Origin: Weissella sagaensis
GTDB taxonomy: Bacteria; Bacillota; Bacilli; Lactobacillales; Lactobacillaceae
DNA length: 64,000 nt
Assembly: GCF_005405285.1 (NCBI RefSeq)
Contig: NZ_BJDT01000001.1
Span: 158,726 to 222,725 of the forward strand
Direction: 5' to 3'
Notes under the pieces: generated by a model
Database searches by the model: none
What the model was told of the DNA's origin: nothing
Seen by the model: the letters and a program-made list of their open reading frames with translations, nothing else
Shown: in pieces, positions 25,469 through 35,099 of the stretch
Numbering within the stretch: position 1 is the first letter of the stretch
Layout of the letters: every line of letters starts with the position of its first letter
Translations under genes and position numbers: made by a program

Positions 25469-26572
25469 ATGGCTCTTACAGCAGGAATTGTTGGCTTGCC
25501 AAACGTCGGCAAATCAACGTTATTTAACGCAATTACTAAAGCAGGGGCAGAAATGGCTAATTACCCATTTGCTACCATTGAACCCAATGTTGGCATGGTT
25601 GAAGTGCCAGATGACCGTCTAGATCGTATTCAAGAATTGATCCCAGCTGATAAAGTTGTGCCAACGACTTTTGAATTTACGGATATTGCCGGTATTGTAA
25701 AAGGGGCTTCACAAGGTGAAGGACTTGGTAATAAGTTTTTGGAAAACATTCGTCAAGTTAATGCCATTGTGCATGTCGTGCGTGCATTTGATGATGATGA
25801 TATTACCCATGTTTCAGGTAAAGTTGATCCGTTAGATGATATTGAGACAATCAATACAGAGCTTGTGTTAGCTGACTTGGAATCAATTGACAAGCGTTTT
25901 AGCCGTGTTGAAAAGGCTGCTAAGTCTGCAAAGGATAAAGAGGCTATTGCAGAACTAGCAGTTTTGGAACAATTGAAGCCAGCTTTAGAAGCTGGTAAGC
26001 CAGCGCGCTCAATTGAATGGGATGATGATGAACAAAAAATTATTCATAATTTGTTCTTGTTAACATCAAAGCCGGTACTATACGTTGCCAATGTTGCCGA
26101 AGACGATATGGCGGATCCAACAGCGTCTGAGTACTTCCAACAAATCAAGCAATATGCTGATGAGGAAAATGCTGATGTCATTGGTATTTCTGCACGTGCT
26201 GAAGAAGAAATTGCTGAAATGGATGATGAAGATAAAGCCGAGTTCATGGAATTGCAAGGCATTACCGAGCCTGGATTGAATCGTTTGATTAGAGCAGCCT
26301 ATCACATGCTTGATTTGCGAACTTTCTTTACCGCTGGTGGTAAGGAAACACGTGCTTGGACATTCCGTGCTGGTATGAAGGCGCCACAAGTTGCTGGTGT
26401 TATTCATTCGGACTTCGAACGAGGATTTATTCGTGCTGAAACATTCTCATTTGAAGACCTTGATAAGTACGCATCATTGAAGGCAATCAAAGAGGCGGGG
26501 CGCCGTCGTTCAGAAGGAAAAGAATATGTTGTACAAGACGGTGATATCATCGAATTCTTGTTCAATGTTTAA
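25469..26572 (+). CDS. ychF: Redox-regulated ATPase YchF/OLA1
   Basis: A 367-residue P-loop protein of the Obg-related YchF family. GLPNVGKST (residues 8-16) is the P-loop; [16 protein letters not shown] is the G3 region; the G4 site reads NVAED rather than NKxD, the change that gives ATP preference. A TGS domain forms the C-terminus ([11 protein letters not shown]... [13 protein letters not shown]). It binds ribosomes and influences translation and stress responses. Confidence 0.95.
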   Translation: MALTAGIVGLPNVGKSTLFNAITKAGAEMANYPFATIEPNVGMVEVPDDRLDRIQELIPADKVVPTTFEFTDIAGIVKGASQGEGLGNKFLENIRQVNAIVHVVRAFDDDDITHVSGKVDPLDDIETINTELVLADLESIDKRFSRVEKAAKSAKDKEAIAELAVLEQLKPALEAGKPARSIEWDDDEQKIIHNLFLLTSKPVLYVANVAEDDMADPTASEYFQQIKQYADEENADVIGISARAEEEIAEMDDEDKAEFMELQGITEPGLNRLIRAAYHMLDLRTFFTAGGKETRAWTFRAGMKAPQVAGVIHSDFERGFIRAETFSFEDLDKYASLKAIKEAGRRRSEGKEYVVQDGDIIEFLFNV

Positions 26573-26583
26573 TTGGGGGAACT

Positions 26584-27324
26584 ATGACAGAGTCAAAGGA
26601 ACAAACACAAGTACAGGATACAAAGCTGACGTTGCCAACAGTACAAGAACTGGCAACATCTGGATTAACGAAGCGTAATCAAGAGTTTATCCGTCAAATG
26701 GTTATTTTAGCTAATGGTGATGACAACAAAGCACAATTAATTACTGAAGTTGGGGCTAAGTTATTAACAGCACAAAAGACTGGTCAAACGGCACGTCAGT
26801 TGTATAACTCACCAGCCGAAGCAATGGGATTAAAAACGGTTGAAGAAACACAAGCAGAATCACGCGGCTATGCTAGCTATGGTTTTTGGCCACTAGCAAT
26901 TGATAATGCAATTGCATTCTTTATGATGTTTAGTTTTATGTTCGGGTTAACTTTGCTATTTAGCCGCAATACCGCTTCAATGCAAGGGTCTGGCGGGGCT
27001 GCTGGTATTACATCATTAATCTTAACGTCAATTTTGGGTGGTGTATTCTTCTCGGCTGTAACGTTAATGATTACGCCACGTCGTGATGGTAAGCGTGTAT
27101 CAATGTGGAAGAAAATTTCTGTAACAGTTGGTGCGTTTGCAATTTGGTTCTTAGCATATCTTGGATTTGCTTACCTACCACCAATTATCAATCCATTATT
27201 ACCAGGTTGGGTTTATATTATCTTTGCCGTATTGGCATTCCTTGGTTTCCGTTACTGGCGTTCAAAGACGGGAATACGTGGTGGGTTCTTAGGAACAAAC
27301 AACACGCAATCACGTTCTAAATAA
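26584..27324 (+). CDS. DUF1129 family membrane protein
   Basis: A 246-residue protein with a soluble N-terminal half (LTKRNQEFIRQMV and related helices) and about four membrane helices in the C-terminal half (from residue 100). This is the DUF1129 layout in Lactobacillales, often found right after ychF. GGGGGA precedes the ATG, 11 bases after ychF, so probably co-transcribed. Function unknown. Confidence 0.8.
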   Translation: MTESKEQTQVQDTKLTLPTVQELATSGLTKRNQEFIRQMVILANGDDNKAQLITEVGAKLLTAQKTGQTARQLYNSPAEAMGLKTVEETQAESRGYASYGFWPLAIDNAIAFFMMFSFMFGLTLLFSRNTASMQGSGGAAGITSLILTSILGGVFFSAVTLMITPRRDGKRVSMWKKISVTVGAFAIWFLAYLGFAYLPPIINPLLPGWVYIIFAVLAFLGFRYWRSKTGIRGGFLGTNNTQSRSK

Positions 27325-27357
27325 AAGCTAGTTACAAGAGACAGTGGGGATAGATTA

Positions 27358-28047
27358 ATGAAAATTTTGATTGTTGATGATGATCATGAAATTGCTGAAC
27401 TACTAGAAATTTACGTTAAAAATGAAGGCTACGAGCCGGTAATTGCTAGCGATGGTAAGGAAGCAATGACTAGAATTCGCACAAATCCAGATATTGGTTT
27501 GATTATTTTGGACATTATGATGCCTGAAATGAGTGGAACCGAAGTTTTAAAAGAAGTTCGTAAGGATAATCCAGTACCAATTTTGCTATTATCTGCTAAA
27601 TCAGGGGCAATGGATAAAATTCAAGGATTAATTACGGGTGCTGATGATTATGTTACAAAGCCGTTTAACCCATTAGAAGTTATGGCGCGTGTCCGAGCGT
27701 TATTGCGCCGTGCGCAAAATGGCTTGTCACAGGCAACGCCTGAAGTGTTAGATGTTGGTCCGTTGACAATTAATAAAGATAGTCATGAGGTAAAAACTGC
27801 AGATGGCGTAGATATTAATCTAACGGCTCTTGAGTTTGGTATTTTATATTTGTTAGCATCCCATCCTAATCGTGTGTTTAGTGCAGATGATATTTTTGAG
27901 CGTGTTTGGCAGCAAGAATCAGTTGTATCAGCCAAAACAGTTATGGTACACGTGTCACACCTGCGTGATAAACTTGAAGCTGCTACTGGTGGCAATCAGG
28001 TTGTTCAAACGGTTTGGGGCGTCGGTTATAAAATCGAAGTACTCTAA
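27358..28047 (+). CDS. OmpR-family response regulator, VanR-like
   Basis: A 229-residue regulator: DDD acidic triad at residues 7-9, phosphoacceptor in LIILDIMMPEMSG, Ser in LLSAKSG and Lys in TKPFNP; the C-terminal winged helix ends VVQTVWGVGYKIE. It is followed by the kinase gene with an 18-base gap and a PAP2 phosphatase, suggesting a cell-envelope stress module. Confidence 0.9.
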   Translation: MKILIVDDDHEIAELLEIYVKNEGYEPVIASDGKEAMTRIRTNPDIGLIILDIMMPEMSGTEVLKEVRKDNPVPILLLSAKSGAMDKIQGLITGADDYVTKPFNPLEVMARVRALLRRAQNGLSQATPEVLDVGPLTINKDSHEVKTADGVDINLTALEFGILYLLASHPNRVFSADDIFERVWQQESVVSAKTVMVHVSHLRDKLEAATGGNQVVQTVWGVGYKIEVL

Positions 28048-28065
28048 TAAAGGAAGGCAGTGGGG

Positions 28066-29178
28066 ATGAAGCTAAGAATACTGAGTTGGCTTGAATTAAC
28101 GGTCAAGACAGTGGTTTCTGCCCTGCTTTTTGTATGCACAGGACTAGGCATTGTGTTGCTGTTACAACCACATTGGCAAAGTCATAATTTATGGGCAGAG
28201 GTCAATATAATTGCACGAGAATTACCAATACTCGTCAGTGTTATTAGTATTGTTTTATTAATACTTTGGCTATTTTTGGTGCGACGGTTCTATCAACAAA
28301 CAAAGTTAAATGATTTAACTGCCGCCGTTCATAATTTAGTGCCACAAGTTGGCGATACAAAAAGTCCGGGTTTAGCCGCGAAACGTTTTGGCCATCGTTT
28401 TCAACCGCTAGTGAATAACATTAATAATGTTTATGAAGCAGCACAGCAAGCGATTATGGAAGAACATGCAATCGAACGCTCTAAAGATGAGATGGTGACA
28501 AATGTGTCCCATGACCTGCGAACACCATTAACATCAATTTTAGGTTATCTTGGTTTGATTATTAATGATAAGGACCAACAAAAACTTAGTCATGAAGATA
28601 TTATGAAATATGCGAAGACAGCATATGATAAGTCTGGTCAAATGAAGTCGTTGGTAGAAGATTTATTTGATTATACGCAAGTGCGTCAAGTTGATTTTAA
28701 GCTTCATTGGGCACCATTGGATTTGGCAGCCATGCTGCAACAATTAGCTGTTAATTATGAATTAGAAGCCAAAGAAAAAAATGTTGTGATATCAGTCGTA
28801 TCCAAGCCAACTGTTATTGAAATGATGGGGGACCCAGATCGCCTGGCTCGTGTTTTTATGAATTTAATTAATAATGCGCTAAAATACGGTGAAGGTGCGA
28901 CCTTTATTCGATTAACAGCTAAAATTTTGGCTAAAGATAATGAAGTTGAAGTACGCGTGACAAATAATGGTGCTAAAATTCCAAACGAGTCACTAGAGCG
29001 ATTATTTGATAGATTTTATCGAGTTGAAAGTTCACGTAATGTTAAAACAGGTGGTACTGGACTTGGGTTAGCAATTGTTGATGGTGTAGTTGAAGCACAT
29101 GGTGGCCGTGTCAGAGTTGAATCGGATGATGAGCTGACAAGCTTTATTATTAACTTGCCGCTGATGTCAGAAGATTAA
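28066..29178 (+). CDS. Sensor histidine kinase, VanS-like
   Basis: A 370-residue kinase with two N-terminal membrane helices (about 12-33 and 48-68) joined by a very short extracellular loop, so the signal is probably sensed in or at the membrane. H box VTNVSHDLRTPLTSILGYL, N box FMNLINNALKYGEG, degenerate G1 VTNNGAKIPNE as in VanS-type kinases, and G2 GGTGLGLAIVDGVV. ATG 28066 is nine bases after AAGGAAGG; the upstream GTG (28060) is less likely. Confidence 0.88.
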   Translation: MKLRILSWLELTVKTVVSALLFVCTGLGIVLLLQPHWQSHNLWAEVNIIARELPILVSVISIVLLILWLFLVRRFYQQTKLNDLTAAVHNLVPQVGDTKSPGLAAKRFGHRFQPLVNNINNVYEAAQQAIMEEHAIERSKDEMVTNVSHDLRTPLTSILGYLGLIINDKDQQKLSHEDIMKYAKTAYDKSGQMKSLVEDLFDYTQVRQVDFKLHWAPLDLAAMLQQLAVNYELEAKEKNVVISVVSKPTVIEMMGDPDRLARVFMNLINNALKYGEGATFIRLTAKILAKDNEVEVRVTNNGAKIPNESLERLFDRFYRVESSRNVKTGGTGLGLAIVDGVVEAHGGRVRVESDDELTSFIINLPLMSED

Positions 29179-29208
29179 AACTTATTATAAACTGGAAGGG
29201 TTTTAACA

Positions 29209-29904
29209 ATGACAAATAATAAAATAGCATTTAAGGGTACCCAATTAATTTGGGCAACCATTAGTTTGATCCTGTTTTTAGTGATGAGTAGCATGGTGAT
29301 GTCTAATAGTGCGTTAATTAATCATTTTGATGATAGTGTGACGCAATGGATTCAGACGTCATTTGGGTTGCCAAAGATGGACTACGCACATGGGCTATTT
29401 AATAGTTGGATGACGTTTAGTGCTACGTATGGTGATGCGAAAACCATGGTGATTATTACCTTTATCGTCGCGATTGTATTGTTTATAAGACGCTACCATA
29501 TTTTATCGCTATGGTATTTGGCAGTTGTTGGTACAGGTGGTTTATTAGGCATCATGATGAAAAATGTGATTGAGCGACCACGACCACAGGGGCATTTGCC
29601 AATTGATGATGGCTTTTCATTCCCCAGTGGGCATGCGGTTAGTGTAACATTGGTATGCTTGGCATTAGTATTAATTTTCATACCAATGTTAAAGAAATCC
29701 TGGGTAAAAATCTCGACATATACAATTGTTTTACTATTTTGGTTTAGTGTTTTGTTTTCAAGAATATACTTCAGTGCACATCATCTAACAGATGTATTGA
29801 GTGGTGTCGTTTTAGGTATTTTTTGGATCTGTATTGCCATGGCTATTTATGGCATGGTTAGTGGTTGGTTAAAAGCAGCTATCTTCAAAAAGTCAAAAAT
29901 ATAA
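29209..29904 (+). CDS. PAP2-family membrane phosphatase
   Basis: A 231-residue membrane protein with the three PAP2 motifs: KNVIERPRPQG, PSGHAVS, and SRIYFSAHHLTDVLSG. Such enzymes dephosphorylate phosphatidylglycerophosphate or undecaprenyl pyrophosphate. It stands last in the two-component operon, which hints at envelope-lipid recycling under that system's control. GGAAGGG precedes the ATG. Confidence 0.9.
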   Translation: MTNNKIAFKGTQLIWATISLILFLVMSSMVMSNSALINHFDDSVTQWIQTSFGLPKMDYAHGLFNSWMTFSATYGDAKTMVIITFIVAIVLFIRRYHILSLWYLAVVGTGGLLGIMMKNVIERPRPQGHLPIDDGFSFPSGHAVSVTLVCLALVLIFIPMLKKSWVKISTYTIVLLFWFSVLFSRIYFSAHHLTDVLSGVVLGIFWICIAMAIYGMVSGWLKAAIFKKSKI

Positions 29905-29916
29905 TATAAAAACAAG

Positions 29917-29964
29917 AAAGCCTGTTAGTCTAACACACAAAGATGTTAGACCAACAGGCTTTTA
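29917..29964 (+). terminator. Terminator after the PAP2 gene
   Basis: AAAGCCTGTTAGTCTAACA / TGTTAGACCAACAGGCTTT, 19 pairs with one wobble, then TATG. Confidence 0.85.
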
Positions 29965-29987
29965 TGTTGTAATAAAAAATTTGAAAA

Positions 29988-30020
29988 ATAAAAAACGCTT
30001 GCCAAGACGAGGCAGCGTTA
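29988..30020 (-). terminator. Terminator of the DUF1836 gene
   Basis: Minus strand AACGCTGCC / GGCAAGCGTT (one bulge) followed by TTTTTATTTTT. Confidence 0.8.
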
Positions 30021-30025
30021 AAAAT

Positions 30026-30544
30026 TTATTTTGTTGTTGGCACTTCTTTGATGGGGTGCTCTTGTTGTAGTGTGGCAAGTAATTTTTCAGCTTCAAGCTT
30101 GTGGAAGAGAACATTTGCAGCTGATTGCATTAATTGTGCTTCTACGGATGCCCCCTCACTGGGAATATTGGTAGGGTTTTTGAAGTAACCCAATAGTGTG
30201 TCGACAAAGGAATTAAAAGCATTTTTAGGATAGTCATTAGCTGTTATTTGATCAATAGCAGCACGGATTTGATCTAGTGAAAAAATGGGCTTTAATAATG
30301 AAATAATTAAAATATCAGCAATTTGGAGTGTTTGATAACGCTTCTTTACAGGTGCAATAATCATCTTCTTTTTAACATAATTATTAATCATTGTTGAAGT
30401 AACCGTAGGTAATTCTAACGGTGTTAGAACGGCATTGATATACTCAACGACTTGATCCATATAAAGATCAAAATTAGGTAAATCATCCCAATGTGGAAAT
30501 AGAATATCCTCAAAGTTATTTTTTTGTAGGTTGTTTTCAGTCAC
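30026..30544 (-). CDS. DUF1836 domain protein
   Basis: A 172-residue protein with the DUF1836 pattern (PNFDLYMDQVVEYINAVL, then STMINNYVKKKMI and a winged-helix-like QIADILIISLLKPIFSLDQI). It resembles a MerR-like DNA-binding domain with a helical C-terminus; a regulatory role is inferred. I use the GTG at 30544 after GAAGGTGA. The ATG at 30595 cannot be the start because its codons contain the likely extended -10 box TGGTATAAT. Confidence 0.78.
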   Translation of the reverse strand: MTENNLQKNNFEDILFPHWDDLPNFDLYMDQVVEYINAVLTPLELPTVTSTMINNYVKKKMIIAPVKKRYQTLQIADILIISLLKPIFSLDQIRAAIDQITANDYPKNAFNSFVDTLLGYFKNPTNIPSEGASVEAQLMQSAANVLFHKLEAEKLLATLQQEHPIKEVPTTK

Positions 30545-30742
30545 TTTAGTCACCTTCAATTCATTATTTGCTGTGTAAGCAATATTATACCACATCTAGA
30601 CTGTAAAACTAAATAACACGATTGTATAAACTATTATATAATTCTTTTACTACTATAATAGGTGACATTAATTAGGACAAGAAGAACGGCCTTGTGGTAG
30701 TATGGAAACAATTTGATTTTTGAGTATAGGAGGTAAATGAGT

Positions 30743-31969
30743 ATGCAAGAATTTATGGCGCTGAATCGTAATTTAAAGTTAAGGACGTTAACAGTTTTTT
30801 TAACGGTCTTATTAGGTAGTTCGATTGGGCCAAATATGACAATTTATTATGTGCAATATTTTGGGGCTTTTATTTCAGGACTTTTACTGATGATTGTATC
30901 AGTAGCTGGCTTTATTGCCGGCTTGTATGGCGGTCATTTATCTGATGTCTGGGGGCGAAAGAGGACCATGTTAACTGGTTCAGCATTGATTATCATCGGC
31001 TATGGGCTAGCGATGTTTATGAATGCACCTTGGTATACAAATCCATATGTCACATTTGTGGGCTTTTTATTAGCGTCAGTTGGTGCTTCCTTTGCAGATC
31101 CGGCAGAACAGGCAATGATGATTGATGCTTCTACGATTGCTAATCGAAAATTTGTATATGCGTTGATTTATTGGGTGCTTAATATTGGCGTTATGATTGG
31201 TGCAGCAATTGGTGGGTGGTTCTTTAGAGACTACCTATTTGAATTATTAATGGGATCAGTGGTAGTTGGTTTTATTAATGCATTTATTATTAAATTCGGT
31301 ATGGCAGAAACATTAGATATGAACCATATACAAGCTAATTCGTCTGTGTGGAGCGCCGTGAAATCGTATGGGCAAGTTTTATCTGATAAACGTTATGTGT
31401 TATTTATGTTCGGGTCGATTTTTTCGGTAGTGATTTACTCGCAACCTGATTTTTATTTGGCAGCACATTTAACGAAATCATTTAATGATTATACTTTTAT
31501 GGGCATTCATTTTTATGGTCAACGTATGCTGTCGTTCATGTTGGTTATTAATACAATTTTAATTGTATTAGTAATGAATTATATTAATCGTTTTACAAAC
31601 AGATGGGCATTACGTCGGAGCTTTGCATTTGGGACTTTTTTGCAAGGGTTTGGTTTTGCAATATCATTCCTATTGCATGATTTTTGGCCGCTAATTATTG
31701 TGACGGTTGTCTTTACGTTAGGAGAAATTATAAATGTACCATCAAGTCAGACAATGCGTGCTGATATGATGAATCCAGCTAAAATAGGGGCTTATTCGGG
31801 CGCATTTGCAGCAACACGGCCGGTCGGTAATATTGTAGCCGGTTCAATGGTATCACTATCTCAGTTTACGAATGATTTAGGAATGGCGGGTGCGTTGATG
31901 ATTGGAACATTTATTGCGATTGTAACAATTATGAAAGCCTCTAAGATGCCAGCGCGTTTTGACAATTAA
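30743..31969 (+). CDS. MFS transporter
   Basis: A 408-residue major facilitator with about twelve membrane helices. The loop 2-3 motif is GGHLSDVWGRKRTML (residues about 69-83). It resembles multidrug-type efflux carriers (MDR subgroup) but substrate cannot be told. ATG 30743 is nine bases after AGGAGG; ATG 30737 would be only three bases away. Terminator at 31994. Confidence 0.85.
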   Translation: MQEFMALNRNLKLRTLTVFLTVLLGSSIGPNMTIYYVQYFGAFISGLLLMIVSVAGFIAGLYGGHLSDVWGRKRTMLTGSALIIIGYGLAMFMNAPWYTNPYVTFVGFLLASVGASFADPAEQAMMIDASTIANRKFVYALIYWVLNIGVMIGAAIGGWFFRDYLFELLMGSVVVGFINAFIIKFGMAETLDMNHIQANSSVWSAVKSYGQVLSDKRYVLFMFGSIFSVVIYSQPDFYLAAHLTKSFNDYTFMGIHFYGQRMLSFMLVINTILIVLVMNYINRFTNRWALRRSFAFGTFLQGFGFAISFLLHDFWPLIIVTVVFTLGEIINVPSSQTMRADMMNPAKIGAYSGAFAATRPVGNIVAGSMVSLSQFTNDLGMAGALMIGTFIAIVTIMKASKMPARFDN

Positions 31970-31993
31970 TCATACTAGAATAAATATTATTTA

Positions 31994-32036
31994 AAAACAG
32001 TAAATTACCAATAATAGGGTGATTTACTGTTTTTTT
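31994..32036 (+). terminator. Terminator after the MFS gene
   Basis: AAAACAGTAAATTACC / GGTGATTTACTGTTTT with TTTTTT following. Confidence 0.88.
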
Positions 32037-32043
32037 ATGTAAA

Positions 32044-32082
32044 ACAAAAAAAGCCAACAAGCGTAATCGCTCATTGACCCTT
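32044..32082 (-). terminator. Terminator of the minus-strand tRNA pair
   Basis: Minus strand GGTCAATGAGCG-ATTA-CGCTTGTTGGC followed by TTTTTTTG; almost identical to the terminator of the second tRNA cassette. Confidence 0.8.
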
Positions 32083-32089
32083 TATTAGC

Positions 32090-32161
32090 TGGGATAGCTG
32101 GATTCGAACCAGCGAATACACGGTACCAAAAACCGATGCCTTACCACTTGGCCATATCCCA
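32090..32161 (-). tRNA. tRNA-Gln (anticodon TTG)
   Basis: 72 bases without encoded CCA. Acceptor TGGGATA/TATCCCA-side pairing, D arm GCCAAGTGGTAAGGC, anticodon loop TTTTGGT with TTG at 34-36, and T arm GCTGGTTCGAATCCAGC. Identical to the copy at 34984. Co-transcribed with the tRNA-Tyr upstream of it. Confidence 0.95.
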
Positions 32162-32170
32162 ATGATGAAA

Positions 32171-32253
32171 TGGGGGCTATAGGATTCGAACCTATGAACC
32201 CGAAGGAATGGATTTACAGTCCACCGCGTTTAACCAGACTTCGCTAAACCCCC
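32171..32253 (-). tRNA. tRNA-Tyr (anticodon GTA)
   Basis: 83 bases, with a long variable arm (CATTCCTTCGGGTTCAT region), anticodon loop ACTGTAAAT and T arm TAGGTTCGAATCCTA. Differs from the copy at 34892 at two D-loop positions (T instead of C). A consensus promoter lies on the minus strand upstream (TTGACA, 17 bases, TATAGT at 32323-32295). Confidence 0.95.
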
Positions 32254-32294
32254 ATATATTTAAGTAATACTTAGTATCACCTCAACGAATATAT

Positions 32295-32323
32295 ACTATA
32301 CAGAATTATTATTTATTTGTCAA
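32295..32323 (-). promoter_or_regulatory. Promoter of the minus-strand tRNA cassette
   Basis: TTGACA, 17 bases, TATAGT on the minus strand. It overlaps the last codons of the phosphoesterase gene. Confidence 0.82.
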
Positions 32324-33136
32324 CACTATTTGAATAAGTTTATTTAGCCAACTTTGATAAAAGTTATCGGCAGTCCATTCTTGTAAGTGATGACGATTAT
32401 AACCAACACTAGCATTATAGTATGTTAGTCCCTTTTTTTGGCGGGGCGGGACTGTTATATGAACATGACCGTAAAAAACGTGTTGCACATTCGGATATTC
32501 AGCCAGTAACAGACCTGTTTTCGTTGACCCCAAGACACCATTAACCATGGCCCAACGTGAACTTGGATCAGGATAGTATAGTTCATCATTAATAGGTGAA
32601 AAATGTGTGAAAAAAATGACTTGTTTATGGGCGTTTAGCGCATCATCTAATAATTGATGCATCTGAGTATGTCCTAATGCCATACGCTCAATGTCACTCA
32701 TCGGTTGATCAATGACACGATCATAATAAAATCCAGAACGGAAACGAACGATTGCGGCTGGATCAAGTAGTGGTGTAAAACTATAATCATACCAGCCGTT
32801 ATGACCAATGATGCGCCAATTAGAATTGGGGATATCAAGGTATTGATTATGTAAGTAGAGGGGATCTAATGCTGTTTCTAATTCATTAAATGAAATATTA
32901 CGTCCCATATCATGGTTACCCGCAATAAAGAGCACTTTGGTTTTTTGGCCAAGCGCATTTTGTAAATCATGGACATAATGCAGTGATTTTTCAAAATCGT
33001 TGAATAAATCACCAGCAATTAAATAATAATCAGGTTGTAATTGATGCAATGCTGTTGCTTGTTGATGTAATGATTGGGCAACATCTTGTTTGTTAACGTC
33101 AAAATGATTATCACTGGACACGATAATTTTAGTCAT
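32309..33136 (-). CDS. Metallophosphoesterase
   Basis: A 275-residue calcineurin-like phosphoesterase with the full metal-site series: SSDNHFD (in place of DxH), AGDLFND, AGNHD, FFTHFSP and GHVH. No signal peptide, so it is cytosolic. Substrate unknown; such proteins hydrolyse nucleotides or phosphoproteins. It begins after AAAGAGGTAGTAAC on the minus strand. It lies between two inverted tRNA cassettes. Confidence 0.85.
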   Translation of the reverse strand: MTKIIVSSDNHFDVNKQDVAQSLHQQATALHQLQPDYYLIAGDLFNDFEKSLHYVHDLQNALGQKTKVLFIAGNHDMGRNISFNELETALDPLYLHNQYLDIPNSNWRIIGHNGWYDYSFTPLLDPAAIVRFRSGFYYDRVIDQPMSDIERMALGHTQMHQLLDDALNAHKQVIFFTHFSPINDELYYPDPSSRWAMVNGVLGSTKTGLLLAEYPNVQHVFYGHVHITVPPRQKKGLTYYNASVGYNRHHLQEWTADNFYQSWLNKLIQIVLTNK

Positions 33137-33216
33137 GTTACTACCTCTTTTTCACACAATATCATAATCTTATTATAACAAAAGGGGCAAAAAGTTAATG
33201 TAAAATGAAAACATCC

Positions 33217-33245
33217 TTGTCGAAAGTTACATTTGCGAGTAAAAT
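33217..33245 (+). promoter_or_regulatory. Promoter of dtpT
   Basis: TTGTCG, 17 bases, TAAAAT, about 60 bases ahead of the start codon. Confidence 0.6.
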
Positions 33246-33306
33246 TTAACAAGTGACATTAGATTGTCCAGAGTAGAAAACAGAATTTGAATAAGGAGCT
33301 TTTTTC

Positions 33307-34752
33307 ATGAAAACGGAAAAGAAATTCCTGGGACAACCATACGGTCTAAAAACATTATTTATGACCGAAATGTGGGAACGTTTCAGTTACTATGGTATGA
33401 AAGCCATCTTGCTATATTACATGTGGCATTTAATTAGTACTGGTGATTTAAATATTACTAAGGCTACAGCTGCATCAATTATGGCCATTTATGCATCAAT
33501 GGTTTATCTATCAGGAGTTGTTGGTGGTTTCATTGCTGATCGTATATTAGGACAACGACGAACAGTATTTTGGGGTGGTGTATTGATCATGTTTGGTCAC
33601 ATTGCATTAGCGTTGCCATTTGGTGCGGTTGCAATGTTCGTCTCAATGGTACTAATTGTTCTTGGAACTGGATTATTAAAGCCTAACGTTTCATCAATGG
33701 TCGGATCATTATATGATGACAATGATAAATCACGTGATTCAGGATTCTCAATTTTTGTGTTCGGAATTAACTTGGGTTCATTTATTTCGCCATTATTAGT
33801 TGGTTGGACACAAGAAAATATTGGGTTCCATGCCGGATTCTCATTGGCCGCTATTGGTATGTTCTTTGGGTTGGTACAATATCATTTCGGTGGTAAGCAC
33901 CTTCACGAAGATTCAAACTATGCCCCTGATCCATTACAAGAAGAAGAAGTTAAGCCTTTGATTTTAAAGACTATCCTAGGTGTTGTTTTCTTCATCTTAG
34001 TTGTTATTTTGATGAACTTGATGGGTTGGAATAGTTTGCAAAACTATATTAACTTACTAACAATTGTTGCAATTTTGTTGCCAGTATCATATTTTGTGGT
34101 TATGACAACTTCAGCTAAGGTAACAAAGGAAGAACGCTCACGAGTATTCTCATATATTCCATTATTCTTAGCCGCAGTATTGTTCTGGGCCATTGAAGAA
34201 CAAGGATCAATCGTTTTGGCAACGTTTGCTGCTGAGCGAGTAGATACATCATGGTTCCCAGCATCATGGTTCCAATCATTAAATCCATTATTTATTATGC
34301 TATACACACCATTCTTTGCTTGGTTGTGGGTTAAGTGGCAGAAAAATCAACCATCTTCACCAATGAAGTTCGCTGTTGGTTTGATGTTTGCTGGTGCGTC
34401 ATTCTTATTGATGGCAGTACCTGGTACTTTGTTTGGTACTGATGGTCATGTTTCACCATTATGGTTAGTTGGTTCATGGGCTTTGGTTATCATTGGTGAA
34501 ATGTTGATTTCACCAGTTGGTTTGTCAGTAACGACTAAACTAGCACCAAAAGCATTTATGTCACAAATGATGTCAATGTGGTTCTTGGCATCTTCAGCTG
34601 GTTCAGCATTGAACGCTCAGTTAGTTACTTTGTATTCAGCAGATAATGAAGTTGCTTACTTTACATGGTTCGGAATAGCTTCAGTTGTACTTGGTATTCT
34701 ATTAATTTTCTTAGTACCACGTATTAAGCGATTGATGGCTGGTATACAATAA
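33307..34752 (+). CDS. dtpT: Di-/tripeptide:proton symporter (POT family)
   Basis: A 481-residue POT/PTR carrier importing di- and tripeptides with protons. The helix-1 signature [19 protein letters not shown] contains the ExxER motif for proton coupling; [13 protein letters not shown] and [13 protein letters not shown] are further PTR signatures. AAGGAGC precedes the ATG. Peptide import fits the amino-acid auxotrophies usual in lactic acid bacteria and the PepO peptidase at the end of the window. Confidence 0.94.
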   Translation: MKTEKKFLGQPYGLKTLFMTEMWERFSYYGMKAILLYYMWHLISTGDLNITKATAASIMAIYASMVYLSGVVGGFIADRILGQRRTVFWGGVLIMFGHIALALPFGAVAMFVSMVLIVLGTGLLKPNVSSMVGSLYDDNDKSRDSGFSIFVFGINLGSFISPLLVGWTQENIGFHAGFSLAAIGMFFGLVQYHFGGKHLHEDSNYAPDPLQEEEVKPLILKTILGVVFFILVVILMNLMGWNSLQNYINLLTIVAILLPVSYFVVMTTSAKVTKEERSRVFSYIPLFLAAVLFWAIEEQGSIVLATFAAERVDTSWFPASWFQSLNPLFIMLYTPFFAWLWVKWQKNQPSSPMKFAVGLMFAGASFLLMAVPGTLFGTDGHVSPLWLVGSWALVIIGEMLISPVGLSVTTKLAPKAFMSQMMSMWFLASSAGSALNAQLVTLYSADNEVAYFTWFGIASVVLGILLIFLVPRIKRLMAGIQ

Positions 34753-34760
34753 AAAATTTT

Positions 34761-34793
34761 AAACAGCTTATACATTTGTATAGGCTGTTTTTT
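34761..34793 (+). terminator. Terminator after dtpT
   Basis: AAACAGCTTATAC / GTATAGGCTGTTT (wobble) plus T run. Confidence 0.88.
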
Positions 34794-34821
34794 AATGTGA
34801 AAAATAATTTTAAAAAAATGC

Positions 34822-34850
34822 TTGCAATATGTATTTCTACTTGGTATGAT
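34822..34850 (+). promoter_or_regulatory. Promoter of the plus-strand tRNA cassette
   Basis: TTGCAA, 17 bases, TATGAT. Confidence 0.78.
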
Positions 34851-34891
34851 ATAAGAGTTGTCAGGGGCATTAATGTCAGACAGTTATATAT

Positions 34892-34974
34892 GGGGGTTTA
34901 GCGAAGTCCGGTCAAACGCGGTGGACTGTAAATCCATTCCTTCGGGTTCATAGGTTCGAATCCTATAGCCCCCA
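34892..34974 (+). tRNA. tRNA-Tyr (anticodon GTA), second copy
   Basis: 83 bases; acceptor GGGGGTT / AGCCCCC, anticodon loop ACTGTAAAT, long variable arm, T loop TTCGAAT. Two D-loop differences from the copy at 32171. Confidence 0.95.
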
Positions 34975-34983
34975 TTTCATTAT

Positions 34984-35055
34984 TGGGATATGGCCAAGTG
35001 GTAAGGCATCGGTTTTTGGTACCGTGTATTCGCTGGTTCGAATCCAGCTATCCCA
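34984..35055 (+). tRNA. tRNA-Gln (anticodon TTG), second copy
   Basis: 72 bases, identical in sequence to the minus-strand copy at 32090; nine bases after tRNA-Tyr. Confidence 0.95.
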
Positions 35056-35063
35056 GCTAACAA

Positions 35064-35099
35064 AGGGTCAATGAGCGATTACGCTTGTTGGCCTTTTTT
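35064..35099 (+). terminator. Terminator of the plus-strand tRNA pair
   Basis: GGTCAATGAGCG-ATTA-CGCTTGTTGGCC imperfect stem and TTTTTTG. The following 150 bases to the next gene show only AT-rich promoter-like DNA. Confidence 0.8.

Larger units (their letters stand above)
32044..32254 (-). repeat. Inverted tRNA cassette, copy A
   Basis: tRNA-Tyr, tRNA-Gln and terminator in about 211 bases, inverted relative to 34891-35101 with about five base differences. The two copies flank a 2.6-kb segment that holds the phosphoesterase and dtpT genes. Confidence 0.9.

Noticed and set aside
30545..30595. Longer start for the DUF1836 gene at 30595
   Set aside because: The ATG overlaps an extended -10 promoter box; the GTG at 30544 has a ribosome site.
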